The notes beneath the pieces were generated by a model, which worked only from the letters and a program-made list of their open reading frames with translations, made no database searches and was not told where the DNA came from. The position numbers and the translations under genes were made by a program. This document shows positions 10,037 to 17,795 of a DNA stretch of 64,000 nt, piece after piece (within the stretch, counting starts at the first letter, position 1; the number at the start of each line of letters is the position of its first letter). The stretch is from Microtetraspora glauca (lineage in GTDB: Bacteria; Actinomycetota; Actinomycetes; Streptomycetales; Streptomycetaceae): NCBI GenBank assembly GCA_000721275.1, contig JOFO01000010.1, positions 124,001 through 188,000 on the forward strand. The letters run 5' to 3'.

Positions 10037-11074
10037 ATGACGTCTCGTCGTACGGTCGCGGTCGCCGGCACCGCGCTGGTCCTCGCCGCCTTCTCCGGCG
10101 CCCCCGCCTTCGCGCACGGTTCGATGACGGACCCGGTGAGCCGGGTCGCGGCCTGTTACGCGGAGGGGCCCGAGTCGCCGGACTCGGCGGCGTGCAGGGC
10201 GGCGGTGGCGGCGAGCGGGCCGCAGGCGTTCTACGACTGGAACGCGGTGAACATCGCGGCCGCCGCCGGCCGGCACCGGGCGCTGATCCCGGACGGGAAG
10301 CTGTGCAGCGCCGGCAACGACAAGTACCGGGGCCTGGACCTGGCCCGGGCGGACTGGCCGGCCTCGCCGCTGGCGGCCGGGAAGCACACCTTCCGCTACA
10401 AGGGCACGGCGCCGCACAAGGGCACCTTCTCGCTGTACGTGACGCGGGACGGCTACGACCCGGCGAAGCCGCTGACCTGGGCGGACCTGGAGGAGAAGCC
10501 GTTCCTGACGGTGACCGACCCGCGGATGGAGGGCGGCGACTACGTCTTCGAGGGGGCGGTGCCGGAGAGGTCGGGCCGTCACCTGGTCTACTCGATCTGG
10601 CAGCGGTCCGACTCCCCCGAGGCGTTCTACACCTGCTCCGACGTGGTCTTCGGCGGCGAGGGCGGGTCGGGCGGCGGCGGTGCCGCGCCGTCCGCGTCCG
10701 CGCCGACGGACACGCAGATCGAGGAGGGCGCGGAGGAGTCCTCGGTCGAGCACGGCGGGCACGGGGACCACGACGCGTCGACCGGCGCGGGGGCCACCGC
10801 GGCGGCGCCCGAGCCGGCCGCCGAGACGGCCCCGGCCACCGCCGCGGCCCCGTCCGCCGAGCCGGCCGCGGCGACGCCGACGGAGCCCGCCGCGGCGGCG
10901 ACGCCGTCGGTGACCGCGTCCGCCGCCCCGGCCCCGGCCCCCGCCGGGGGGTCGGTGGAGCTGGCCGAGACCGGCGGGTCCTCCGTCACCCCGTACCTCG
11001 CGCTCGGCGGGGCCGGCGTGCTGGCGGCCGGCGCGGCGGTGCTGTTCCGCACGACCCGGCGCCGGGCCCGCTGA
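10037..11074 (+). CDS. Secreted AA10 lytic polysaccharide monooxygenase with LAETG tail
   Basis: A 345-residue exported copper enzyme. The signal peptide ends PAFA at residue 26, so His27 becomes the N-terminal residue; HGSMTDPVSR is the AA10 signature, and the second brace histidine is in GTAPHKG near residue 125. The catalytic domain ends near 200 (YTCSDVVFGG). An unstructured Gly/Ala/Pro/Glu linker of about 100 residues follows, then LAETG near residue 309, a hydrophobic helix and an RRRAR tail. That is a class E sortase-like sorting signal, so the enzyme is probably tethered to peptidoglycan. The family oxidatively cleaves chitin or cellulose; which one is not readable here. Confidence 0.93.
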   Translation: MTSRRTVAVAGTALVLAAFSGAPAFAHGSMTDPVSRVAACYAEGPESPDSAACRAAVAASGPQAFYDWNAVNIAAAAGRHRALIPDGKLCSAGNDKYRGLDLARADWPASPLAAGKHTFRYKGTAPHKGTFSLYVTRDGYDPAKPLTWADLEEKPFLTVTDPRMEGGDYVFEGAVPERSGRHLVYSIWQRSDSPEAFYTCSDVVFGGEGGSGGGGAAPSASAPTDTQIEEGAEESSVEHGGHGDHDASTGAGATAAAPEPAAETAPATAAAPSAEPAAATPTEPAAAATPSVTASAAPAPAPAGGSVELAETGGSSVTPYLALGGAGVLAAGAAVLFRTTRRRAR

Positions 11075-11087
11075 GCGGCGGGCGGGC

Positions 11088-11945
11088 CTAGCCGATCACC
11101 GACAGGCAGGTGGTCGGGGTGGCGTGGGCCGGGTCGAGGGCGTTGGCCACCTCGTGGAAGGCGACCCGGTCCACCGTGCCGATGGCCACGTGCTCGGAGA
11201 GGTCGAGGGCGCACTTGTCCTGGAGGAGGACGTTGGTGACGTCCGGCCCCGAGAGGAACTGCGAGCGGTACGGGGTGACCACCTGGTCGTACCGGGTCGC
11301 GATGACGTGGTAGCGGACGCCGGGCACGGTGTCGCCGCCCTCGTTGAGCCGGGTGAGGAAGGCGGAGCCGGCGATCTGGTCGGCGAGGCCCGGAGTGGTC
11401 TCCTTCAGCAGGTCCTCGGCGCCGGGGAAGTACGGCAGGAGCTTGGTGAGGCCGAGCAGGGTGGTGCCGTGGTTGTCGGGGGCGAGACCGACGAGCGCGT
11501 TCACCTTCTCGGCCCCGCCGAGGAACTTGAGGTACCAGCGGGGCATCATGCCGCCCTGCGAGTGGCCGACGAGGTCGGCCTCGGGGGCGCCGGTGGCGGC
11601 GAGGACCCGGTCGACGAAGGCGTCGAGCTGGCCGGCGGACCGCTCGATGGGGCCGAGGCCGTGGAAGAAGGGCACGTTCGGCAGCTGCCCGTAGTCGAGC
11701 GAGTAGACGCAGTAGCCCCGGTTCACCAGGTAGGGGGCGAGGCCGAGCCAGTTGTCGACGGAGTTCCCGAAGGTTCCGTGGACGAGGACGACCGGGCGGG
11801 GGTGGGCGGCGGAGGGCTTGCAGGTCCAGTCGTTCCAGCCGCGGCTCGGTGCGGCGGCGTGGGCGGCGGCGGTGGGGGCGAGCACGGCGGCGACGGTCAG
11901 GAGCAGGACGGACAGCGCTCTGGCGAGGGGTTTCCAGGGCAGCAT
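11088..11945 (-). CDS. Secreted triacylglycerol lipase/esterase
   Basis: A 285-residue alpha/beta hydrolase. The signal peptide (1-32, ending AAHA) directs export. VLVHGTFGNS near residue 55 forms the oxyanion hole and GHSQGG near 130 contains the nucleophile Ser. The probable acid is in ATRYDQVVTPY and the probable base is His in DLSEHVAIG near 255. This is the Streptomyces/Propionibacterium-type extracellular lipase layout. AAGGAGAT precedes the ATG at good spacing. Its stop lies 13 nt from the stop of the convergent monooxygenase gene. Confidence 0.9.
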   Translation of the reverse strand: MLPWKPLARALSVLLLTVAAVLAPTAAAHAAAPSRGWNDWTCKPSAAHPRPVVLVHGTFGNSVDNWLGLAPYLVNRGYCVYSLDYGQLPNVPFFHGLGPIERSAGQLDAFVDRVLAATGAPEADLVGHSQGGMMPRWYLKFLGGAEKVNALVGLAPDNHGTTLLGLTKLLPYFPGAEDLLKETTPGLADQIAGSAFLTRLNEGGDTVPGVRYHVIATRYDQVVTPYRSQFLSGPDVTNVLLQDKCALDLSEHVAIGTVDRVAFHEVANALDPAHATPTTCLSVIG

Positions 11946-12034
11946 CGGGCGATCTCCTTGCGGCTCGAGGGAGTGGGGGTGGGTGCCCTGCGGTCCGGAC
12001 CACAAGTGGGGATGCTCTTCGGCCACGGTACGTA

Positions 12035-12047
12035 CGGGTGTTACCCG
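12035..12047. promoter_or_regulatory. Small inverted repeat upstream of lipase
   Basis: CGGGT-GTT-ACCCG is a perfect 5-bp inverted repeat in the roughly 90 nt upstream of the lipase start. On the lipase strand its GGGTAAC is preceded by a similar GCGTAAC. It may be an operator or part of the lipase promoter; no regulator is adjacent. Confidence 0.3.
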
Positions 12048-12109
12048 CTGGGAAGTTACGCGTCGGTAAAAACTGGCGTGTCGTCAGCCGGCCCTCGGAC
12101 GGCGGCCGT

Positions 12110-13066
12110 TCAGGCCGCGAGGGAGCCCGGCAGGATCGCCCGGGGCCCGAACTTCGCGCGGGCCCGGTCGGCCACCGCCTCGATCCGCCGCGCCTTCTCG
12201 TCCGCCGGGTCGAAGGTGAGCTGGTGCGCGGCCCGTTCGGCGGGCCCCAGGCCCTCGGCGCGCAGCGCGACGCCCCGCACCCGGGCCCGCTGGAGGCCGA
12301 GGGAGTCGTGGAGCGCGTACGCGAGGGCGGTGAGCGCGGCGGTGTGGGCGGTCGGTTCGGGCAGGGTGCGGCTCCGGGTGGTGGTGCTGCGGTCGGCGTA
12401 CCGCACGGTGAGCGCGAGGGACCGGCAGACCTGGGCGTCGGTCCGCAGCCGGGCGCCCAGTTCGGTGGCGAGCGAGAGCAGGGCGCGGCGCTGGGCGGCG
12501 CGGTCGGTCTCGTCGTACGGGAAGGAGCGCTCGGCGGCCAGCGAGCGGGCGGCGGCGTTCGGGACGACGGGGGTGCGGTCGATGCCCTGGGCGCGTTCCC
12601 ACAGGTCGCGGCCGGCCTTGGCGCCGACGAGGCGCTGGAGCACGGCGAGCGGGGCGCCGGCGACCCGGCCGACCGAGTCGAGCCCGTAGCCGCAGAGGGT
12701 GCGGGCGGTGGCGCGGCCGACGCCGTCGAGGGCGGCGACGGGGCGGTCGCGCAGGAAGGCCGCCGGGTCGTCGACGGTCAGGGTGCGGCCGGGCCGGGCC
12801 TCGCGGGCGGCCATCCGGGCCAGCATCGGGTTGGGTCCGGCGCCGATGACGCAGTCGGCGCCGTGGAGGGCGAGGGCGCGGACGCGGATCACGGCGGCGA
12901 GTTCGGCGGGGGTGCGGTCGAAGTAGCGCAGCGCGCCGCGCACGTCGGCGAGCGCCTCGTGGGGCGGGGCGGCCTCGACGACGGGGGTGAACTCGCCGAG
13001 CAGGTCGATCAGCCGGGGGAAGAGCGCTTCCGGCGTCTCCGGGCGGAACCGTACGCAGAGGATCAT
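12110..13066 (-). CDS. Degenerate Y-family DNA polymerase (ImuB-like)
   Basis: A 318-residue relative of DinB/ImuB. The palm and thumb are visible: ADVRGALRYF near residue 40, GAGPNPMLARMAA near 80, then the helix-hairpin-helix VAALDGVGRATARTL near 118 and a little-finger region to the end. The N-terminal catalytic strand with its metal-binding Asp and the second acidic SxDE site of active polymerases are not visible. I therefore read it as an ImuB-type adaptor. Its ATG overlaps the dnaE2 stop (ATGA), so the two are co-translated. In mycobacteria the equivalent pair performs SOS-induced mutagenic lesion bypass; no imuA gene is next to it here. Confidence 0.82.
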   Translation of the reverse strand: MILCVRFRPETPEALFPRLIDLLGEFTPVVEAAPPHEALADVRGALRYFDRTPAELAAVIRVRALALHGADCVIGAGPNPMLARMAAREARPGRTLTVDDPAAFLRDRPVAALDGVGRATARTLCGYGLDSVGRVAGAPLAVLQRLVGAKAGRDLWERAQGIDRTPVVPNAAARSLAAERSFPYDETDRAAQRRALLSLATELGARLRTDAQVCRSLALTVRYADRSTTTRSRTLPEPTAHTAALTALAYALHDSLGLQRARVRGVALRAEGLGPAERAAHQLTFDPADEKARRIEAVADRARAKFGPRAILPGSLAA

Positions 13067-16000
13067 CCGGCGCTCCCGGGGCTGCTGTGCCAGAGCTTCC
13101 GCGCGGGGGTGGCGGCGCCCTCGCCGGCGGGTTTGAGGTCGGCCCAGGGGTTCATCTCGTAGCCGGTGGCCATGCGGATGCGGCGGCCGGTGTCGCCGCG
13201 TTCCGCGGGGGCGGCCGTCTCTTCGGCGAGCCGTTCCGCCACGGCGTCCAGGCCGCCGGCGGCGCGGAGTCCGGCGAGGTCGGCGAGGTTCCAGGCGGCG
13301 GTGCCGACGACGCTGACGCTGCGCGGGCCGCGCCGCTGCACCACGCCCCTGACCAGGAGCAGCCAGGAGTGGAAGACGGTGTGGGCGCAGCGCTCGTGGG
13401 CGTCGTCGAAGAAGGCGAGGTCGACCAGGCCGGTGCCGTCGTCGAGGGTGGTGAAGATGACGCGCTTGCCGGAGCGGATGGGCGGGGTCTGGGTGGCGGC
13501 CTTGGCGCCGGCGACGAGGACGGTCCGGCCGTGGGGTGCGGAGCGCAGCCGTTCGGCGGAGACGGCGCCGAGTTCGGCGAGGAAGGCGTGGTGGTCGCCC
13601 ATGAGGTGGCGGGAGGCGTCCATGCCGAGGACGCCGAGCTCGGCGCTGAGGCGCTCCGACTCGTCGAGGTCCGGCAGGCCGACGGGCGCGGTCTTGCGGC
13701 CCTGGGCGAGCGGCAGCTGGCCGCCGTAGGAGGCGGCGCCGCGCTGGGTGCGGTGGAGTTCGGTGAGGTGCAGCAGGAGGTCGCGGCGGTTGGCGCCGAA
13801 GGCGTCGAGGGCGCCGACCTGGGCGAGGCGTTCGGCGACGGGTTTGCCGGGGCGGGCCCGTTCCCAGAAGTCGAGGAGGGAGGCGTAGGGCTGTCCGGCC
13901 GCGATGCGGGCGGATTCGGCCTCGCTGATGCCGTGGACGTCGGTGAGGCCGAGCCGGAGCCCCCACACCGCCGGCTCATCGGACACCAGTTCGATACGGT
14001 GGGCGACGGCCGACCGGTTCACGTCCAGCGGCAGCACCGGCACCCCGCGCCGCCGGGCGTCGGCGAGCAGCAGCCGCTTGGGGTACATCCCGGGGTCGTG
14101 GGTGAGCAGCCCGGCGTAGAAGGCGGCCGGGTGGTGGGCCTTGAGCCAGGCCGACTGGTAGGTGGGCACGGCGAAGGCCACCGCGTGCGCCTTGCAGAAG
14201 CCGTACGAGCCGAACGCCTCGACGATCTCCCAGGTGCGGGCGACGACCTCGTCCGCGTACCCCTGCCGCTTCGCCAGCTGGGCGAACCACGCCTTGATCC
14301 GGCCCTGCGACTCGGGGTGCGAGAGGCCGCGCCGCACCTGGTCGGCCTCGGCCCGGTCGCAGCCGGTCATGATCCGGACGATCTCGATGACCTGCTCGTG
14401 GAAGACGACCACACCGTACGTCTCCTTCAGGGACTCCTCCAGGTCGGGGTGGGGGTAGCGGACGGGGGCGCGGCCGTGCCGGGCCTCGATGAAGGGGCGG
14501 ACCATGTCGGCGGCGACCGGGCCGGGCCGGAAGAGCGAGATGTCGACGACGAGGTCGTGGAAGGTCTCGGGCTGGAGCCGGCCGACCAGGTCGCGCTGGC
14601 CGGGGGACTCGATCTGGAAGCAGCCGAGGGTCTCGGTGGAGCGGATCAGGGCGTACGTCTCCGGGTCGCCGTCCGGGACCGCGTCGATGTCGGGCCGGGT
14701 GCCGGTGGCGCGTTCGACCTCGGCGACGGCGTGGGCCATCGCGGACTGCATGCGCACGCCGAGCACGTCGAGCTTGAGCAGGCCGAGCTCCTCCACGTCG
14801 TCCTTGTCGAACGGGGACATGGGGAAGCCCTCGCCGCTGGTGGGCACGACGGGGGTGCGGGTGAGCAGCGAGGCGTCCGAGAGGAGCACGCCGCACGGGT
14901 GCATGGCGATGCCGCGCGGGAGGGCGTCGAGGGCTTCGACCAGTTCCCAGAGGCGGCCGTACTTCTCGCGTTCGCCCGCGAGCGCGCGCAGTTCGGGGAG
15001 TTCGTCGAGGGCGGCGCGGGCGTCCCGGGCGCGGATGTGCGGGAACGCCTTGGCGATCCGGTCGGTCTCGGCCGGGTCCAGGGAGAGGGCGGCGCCGACG
15101 TCCCGGACGGCGTGGCGGACCCGGTAGGTCTCGGGCATGGCGACGGTGGCGACCCGTTCGGCGCCGAAGCGGCCGATGATCGCGCGGTAGACCTCCAGGC
15201 GGCGGGCGGACTCGACGTCGATGTCGATGTCGGGCAGGGCGGTGCGGCGCTTGGAGAGGAAGCGCTCCATGAGCAGGCCGTGCTCGACGGGGTCGGCGTG
15301 GGCGATGCCGAGGAGGTGGTTGACGAGGGAGCCGGCGCCGGAGCCGCGGGCGGCCACCCGGATCCCCATCCGCTTCACGTCGTCGACGACCTGGGCGACC
15401 GTCAGGAAGTAGCTGGCGAAGCCGTGGTGGGCGATGATGTCGAGCTCGCGGTGCATCCGGTCCCAGTAGGCGCCCCGCTTGTCGTACCCCTTGAGGACCA
15501 TGCCGGCGGCGGCCCGGGAGGCGAGGACGCGCTGGGCGGTGCGGTGCGCGGCGCCGACGAGGTGCGGTTCGGGGAAGTGGGCGGAGCCGATGCCGAGGTC
15601 GTCCTCGGGGTCGACCAGGCACGCGGCGGCGGCCTCGGCGGTCCGGTCGAGCAGCCGGCGGGCGGCGTCGGGGCGGAAGCCGGCGGCCTGGACGATCCGC
15701 TCGGCGGCGGCGGTCATCGCGGCGGCGTCCTTGAGCCACGCCTCGCCGCTGTCGAGGCCCTTGCGGGGGTCGATCGGGACGAGCCGGCGGGCGGCGTCGA
15801 GGACGTCGGCGACCGGGCCCTGGCCAGCGTCGGCGTAGCGGACGGCGTTGGTGAGGACGGGCGGGACGCCCTGTTCGGCGGCGAAGCCGACGGTGCGGGC
15901 GGCGAGCCGCAGGGAGCCGGGGCCGGTGCCGGGGCGTCCGTGGTCGACGGCGGCGAGGCGGAGGGCGTCGCCGTACCGCTCGCGCCAGGGGGCGAGCAGC

Positions 16001-16503
16001 CGGGCGGCCCGGTCGGGGCGGCCGGCGGCGAGGGCGCGGCCGACGTCGGAGTCGGGGCCGAGCAGGACGAGGAGGTCCTCGCCGGGGTCGGCGGAGGCGG
16101 GCAGCAGGGGGCGGCCCTCCCCGGCGCGGGCGTGGGCGGCGGTGACGAGGGCGCAGAGGGAGGCCCAGCCGGTCCGGGAGCGGGCGAGGAAGACGGCCCG
16201 GGGCGCGGACTCGTCGACGAAGGCGCCGCCGCGCACGGGGACCCGGCGGGCGAAGGTGGGTCCGCCGGCGGGGCCGGCCGGGGTCAGGGGTTCGTGGGCG
16301 AGGTCGACGCCGAAGAGCGGGCGGATGCCGTGCTTCTCGCACGCCTTGGCGAAGCGGACGGCGCCGCCGAGGCTGTCGCGGTCGGTGAGGGCGAGGGCGT
16401 CCATGCCCCGTTCGGCGGCGCGGGCGGCGAGGTCGCCGGGGTGGGAGGCGCCGTACCGGAGGGAGTGTCCCGAGGTGGTGTGCAGGTGGGTGAAGCCCGT
16501 CAT
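13063..16503 (-). CDS. dnaE2: Error-prone DNA polymerase III alpha subunit DnaE2
   Basis: A 1146-residue C-family replicative-type polymerase. An N-terminal PHP domain (HLHTTSGHSLRYG, ALTDRDSLGG) is followed by the palm with LPDIDIDVE near residue 426 (catalytic Asp cluster), the fingers, a helix-hairpin-helix region and a C-terminal OB fold (GKRVIFTTLDDGTGLVDL). The length and the lack of the longer beta-clamp/tau tail fit DnaE2 rather than the essential DnaE1. GGGAGGTGCGCC precedes the ATG. It is followed without a gap by the ImuB-like gene, and an SOS box lies about 90 nt upstream, so DNA-damage induction is expected. Confidence 0.95.
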   Translation of the reverse strand: MTGFTHLHTTSGHSLRYGASHPGDLAARAAERGMDALALTDRDSLGGAVRFAKACEKHGIRPLFGVDLAHEPLTPAGPAGGPTFARRVPVRGGAFVDESAPRAVFLARSRTGWASLCALVTAAHARAGEGRPLLPASADPGEDLLVLLGPDSDVGRALAAGRPDRAARLLAPWRERYGDALRLAAVDHGRPGTGPGSLRLAARTVGFAAEQGVPPVLTNAVRYADAGQGPVADVLDAARRLVPIDPRKGLDSGEAWLKDAAAMTAAAERIVQAAGFRPDAARRLLDRTAEAAAACLVDPEDDLGIGSAHFPEPHLVGAAHRTAQRVLASRAAAGMVLKGYDKRGAYWDRMHRELDIIAHHGFASYFLTVAQVVDDVKRMGIRVAARGSGAGSLVNHLLGIAHADPVEHGLLMERFLSKRRTALPDIDIDVESARRLEVYRAIIGRFGAERVATVAMPETYRVRHAVRDVGAALSLDPAETDRIAKAFPHIRARDARAALDELPELRALAGEREKYGRLWELVEALDALPRGIAMHPCGVLLSDASLLTRTPVVPTSGEGFPMSPFDKDDVEELGLLKLDVLGVRMQSAMAHAVAEVERATGTRPDIDAVPDGDPETYALIRSTETLGCFQIESPGQRDLVGRLQPETFHDLVVDISLFRPGPVAADMVRPFIEARHGRAPVRYPHPDLEESLKETYGVVVFHEQVIEIVRIMTGCDRAEADQVRRGLSHPESQGRIKAWFAQLAKRQGYADEVVARTWEIVEAFGSYGFCKAHAVAFAVPTYQSAWLKAHHPAAFYAGLLTHDPGMYPKRLLLADARRRGVPVLPLDVNRSAVAHRIELVSDEPAVWGLRLGLTDVHGISEAESARIAAGQPYASLLDFWERARPGKPVAERLAQVGALDAFGANRRDLLLHLTELHRTQRGAASYGGQLPLAQGRKTAPVGLPDLDESERLSAELGVLGMDASRHLMGDHHAFLAELGAVSAERLRSAPHGRTVLVAGAKAATQTPPIRSGKRVIFTTLDDGTGLVDLAFFDDAHERCAHTVFHSWLLLVRGVVQRRGPRSVSVVGTAAWNLADLAGLRAAGGLDAVAERLAEETAAPAERGDTGRRIRMATGYEMNPWADLKPAGEGAATPARKLWHSSPGSAG

Positions 16504-16552
16504 GGCGCACCTCCCGCGTTCCTGCTCCGGCGGTGCGTCCCCGCACCGGTAT

Positions 16553-16568
16553 TCGTACAGACGTTCCC
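16553..16568. promoter_or_regulatory. Second, degenerate LexA-like box
   Basis: TCGTAC-AGAC-GTTCCC matches 9 of 12 specified positions of TCGAAC-N4-GTTCGA. It lies between the better box and the dnaE2 start, inside the presumed leader. It may be a weak LexA site or chance. Confidence 0.35.
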
Positions 16569-16594
16569 ACCCCCGCACACCACCCTAGCTCATT

Positions 16595-16610
16595 TCGAAC
16601 GCGCGTACGA
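16595..16610. promoter_or_regulatory. SOS (LexA) box upstream of dnaE2
   Basis: TCGAAC-GCGC-GTACGA matches 11 of 12 positions of the actinobacterial LexA site TCGAAC-N4-GTTCGA. On the dnaE2 strand, TCGTAC (16605-16610) and TAGGGT (16582-16587) stand 17 nt apart as possible -35 and -10 elements, so LexA binding here would block that promoter. Transcription would begin about 70 nt before the ATG. Confidence 0.8.
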
Positions 16611-16693
16611 TAACCCGCGCAGGGCCCCTCCCCGTCAGCCGTTCGGCCCCCTCCCACCTGCGGAAACGCTTCCTCTCGCGGAGCCTGGGGGGC

Positions 16694-17731
16694 ATGAGTC
16701 TCGTCGACGAACTGAAAAGCGCCGTCACCCCCCGAGCCGCCCTGCTCGTCGTCGGGGTCTTCGCCCTCCAGCTCCTCTTCATCACCTCGTACGTCGGGGC
16801 CCTCCACAATCCGAAGCCCTCCGACGTGCCGTTCGGCGTGGCCGCGCCCCCGCAGGTGGCCGCCCCGCTCCTGGACCGGCTGGAGAAGCTGCCCGGCGAC
16901 CCGCTCGACCCGCGGACGGTCGCCGGCGCGGACGAGGCCCGGGACAAGATCATGAACCGGGAGATCGACGGCGCCCTGGTGGTGGACCCGGCGGGCCGCA
17001 CCGACACCCTGCTCGTCGCCTCCGGCGGCGGCACCGTGCTCTCCTCCGCCCTGGAGAAGATCTTCACCCAGGTGGAGGCGGCCCAGCAGCGGGAGGTGCG
17101 GACGGTCGACGTGGCCCCCGCCTCCCGGCAGGACTTCGACGGGCTCTCGGCCTTCTACCTGGTGGTCGGCTGGTGCGTCGGCGGCTACATCTGCGCCGCG
17201 ATCCTCGCCATCAGCGCCGGCTCCCGCCCCGCCAACCGCGAGCGGGCGGTCATCCGCCTCGGCGTCCTCGCCGTCTACTCGATCCTCGGCGGTCTCGGCG
17301 GCGCGGTCATCGTGGGCCCGGTCCTGGGCGCCCTGCCCGGCTCCGTCGCCGCCCTGTGGGGCCTCGGCACCCTGGTCGTCTTCGCCGTCGGCGCCGCCAC
17401 CCTGGCGCTCCAGTCGGTCTTCGGGATCGTCGGCATCGGCCTGGCGATCCTGCTCGTGGTCGTCCTCGGCAACCCGAGCGCGGGCGGCGCCTTCCCCGCG
17501 CCGATGCTGCCGCCGTTCTGGAAGGCGATCGGCCCGGCCCTGCCGCCGGGCGCGGGCACCTGGGCGGCGCGCTCGATCGCGTACTTCAAGGGCAACGACA
17601 TGACCGCCTCCATGCTGGTGCTGTCCGCCTGGGCGGTGGCCGGCGCGGCGGTCACGCTGGTGCTGTCCTCGCTGAAGCGGAAGCCGGAGGGCGAGCCGAT
17701 CGCCACCGAGCTCGACGACGTCAAGCGCTGA
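16694..17731 (+). CDS. DUF3533/YhgE-type membrane protein
   Basis: A 345-residue membrane protein. One helix near the N-terminus (ALLVVGVFALQLLFITSYV) is followed by about 120 extracytoplasmic residues, then five to six helices (about 150 to 320) ending in a charged cytoplasmic tail. This resembles the DUF3533/YhgE-Pip group, once annotated as ABC-2-type permeases; no ATPase is adjacent. It diverges from dnaE2 across about 190 nt that contain the SOS boxes, so DNA damage could also affect it. Function unknown. Confidence 0.72.
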   Translation: MSLVDELKSAVTPRAALLVVGVFALQLLFITSYVGALHNPKPSDVPFGVAAPPQVAAPLLDRLEKLPGDPLDPRTVAGADEARDKIMNREIDGALVVDPAGRTDTLLVASGGGTVLSSALEKIFTQVEAAQQREVRTVDVAPASRQDFDGLSAFYLVVGWCVGGYICAAILAISAGSRPANRERAVIRLGVLAVYSILGGLGGAVIVGPVLGALPGSVAALWGLGTLVVFAVGAATLALQSVFGIVGIGLAILLVVVLGNPSAGGAFPAPMLPPFWKAIGPALPPGAGTWAARSIAYFKGNDMTASMLVLSAWAVAGAAVTLVLSSLKRKPEGEPIATELDDVKR

Positions 17732-17793
17732 CCCGGACCCGGACGTGAGGAGGCCCCCGCCGCGGCGGGGGCCTCCTCACGTCCGGGTCCGGG
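17732..17793. terminator. 62-bp perfect palindrome, bidirectional terminator
   Basis: Two 31-nt arms are exact complements with no spacer, beginning one base after the DUF3533 gene's stop and ending two bases before the convergent adhE stop. The transcript from either side would fold into a very stable GC hairpin. No T-run follows. Confidence 0.88.
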
Positions 17794-17795
17794 CG

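Noticed and set aside
10680..10960. Repetitive Ala/Pro/Glu-coding DNA that looks like a tandem repeat
   Set aside because: It is the unstructured linker of the monooxygenase; the periodicity comes from codon bias and Ala/Pro content, not from a repeated unit.
13087..17748. A continuous 1553-codon frame on the plus strand
   Set aside because: It runs antisense to dnaE2 and the Y-family gene and has the Gly/Ala/Val/Glu-biased composition of a GC-rich complementary frame. It has no recognisable domain, while the opposite strand encodes full motifs.
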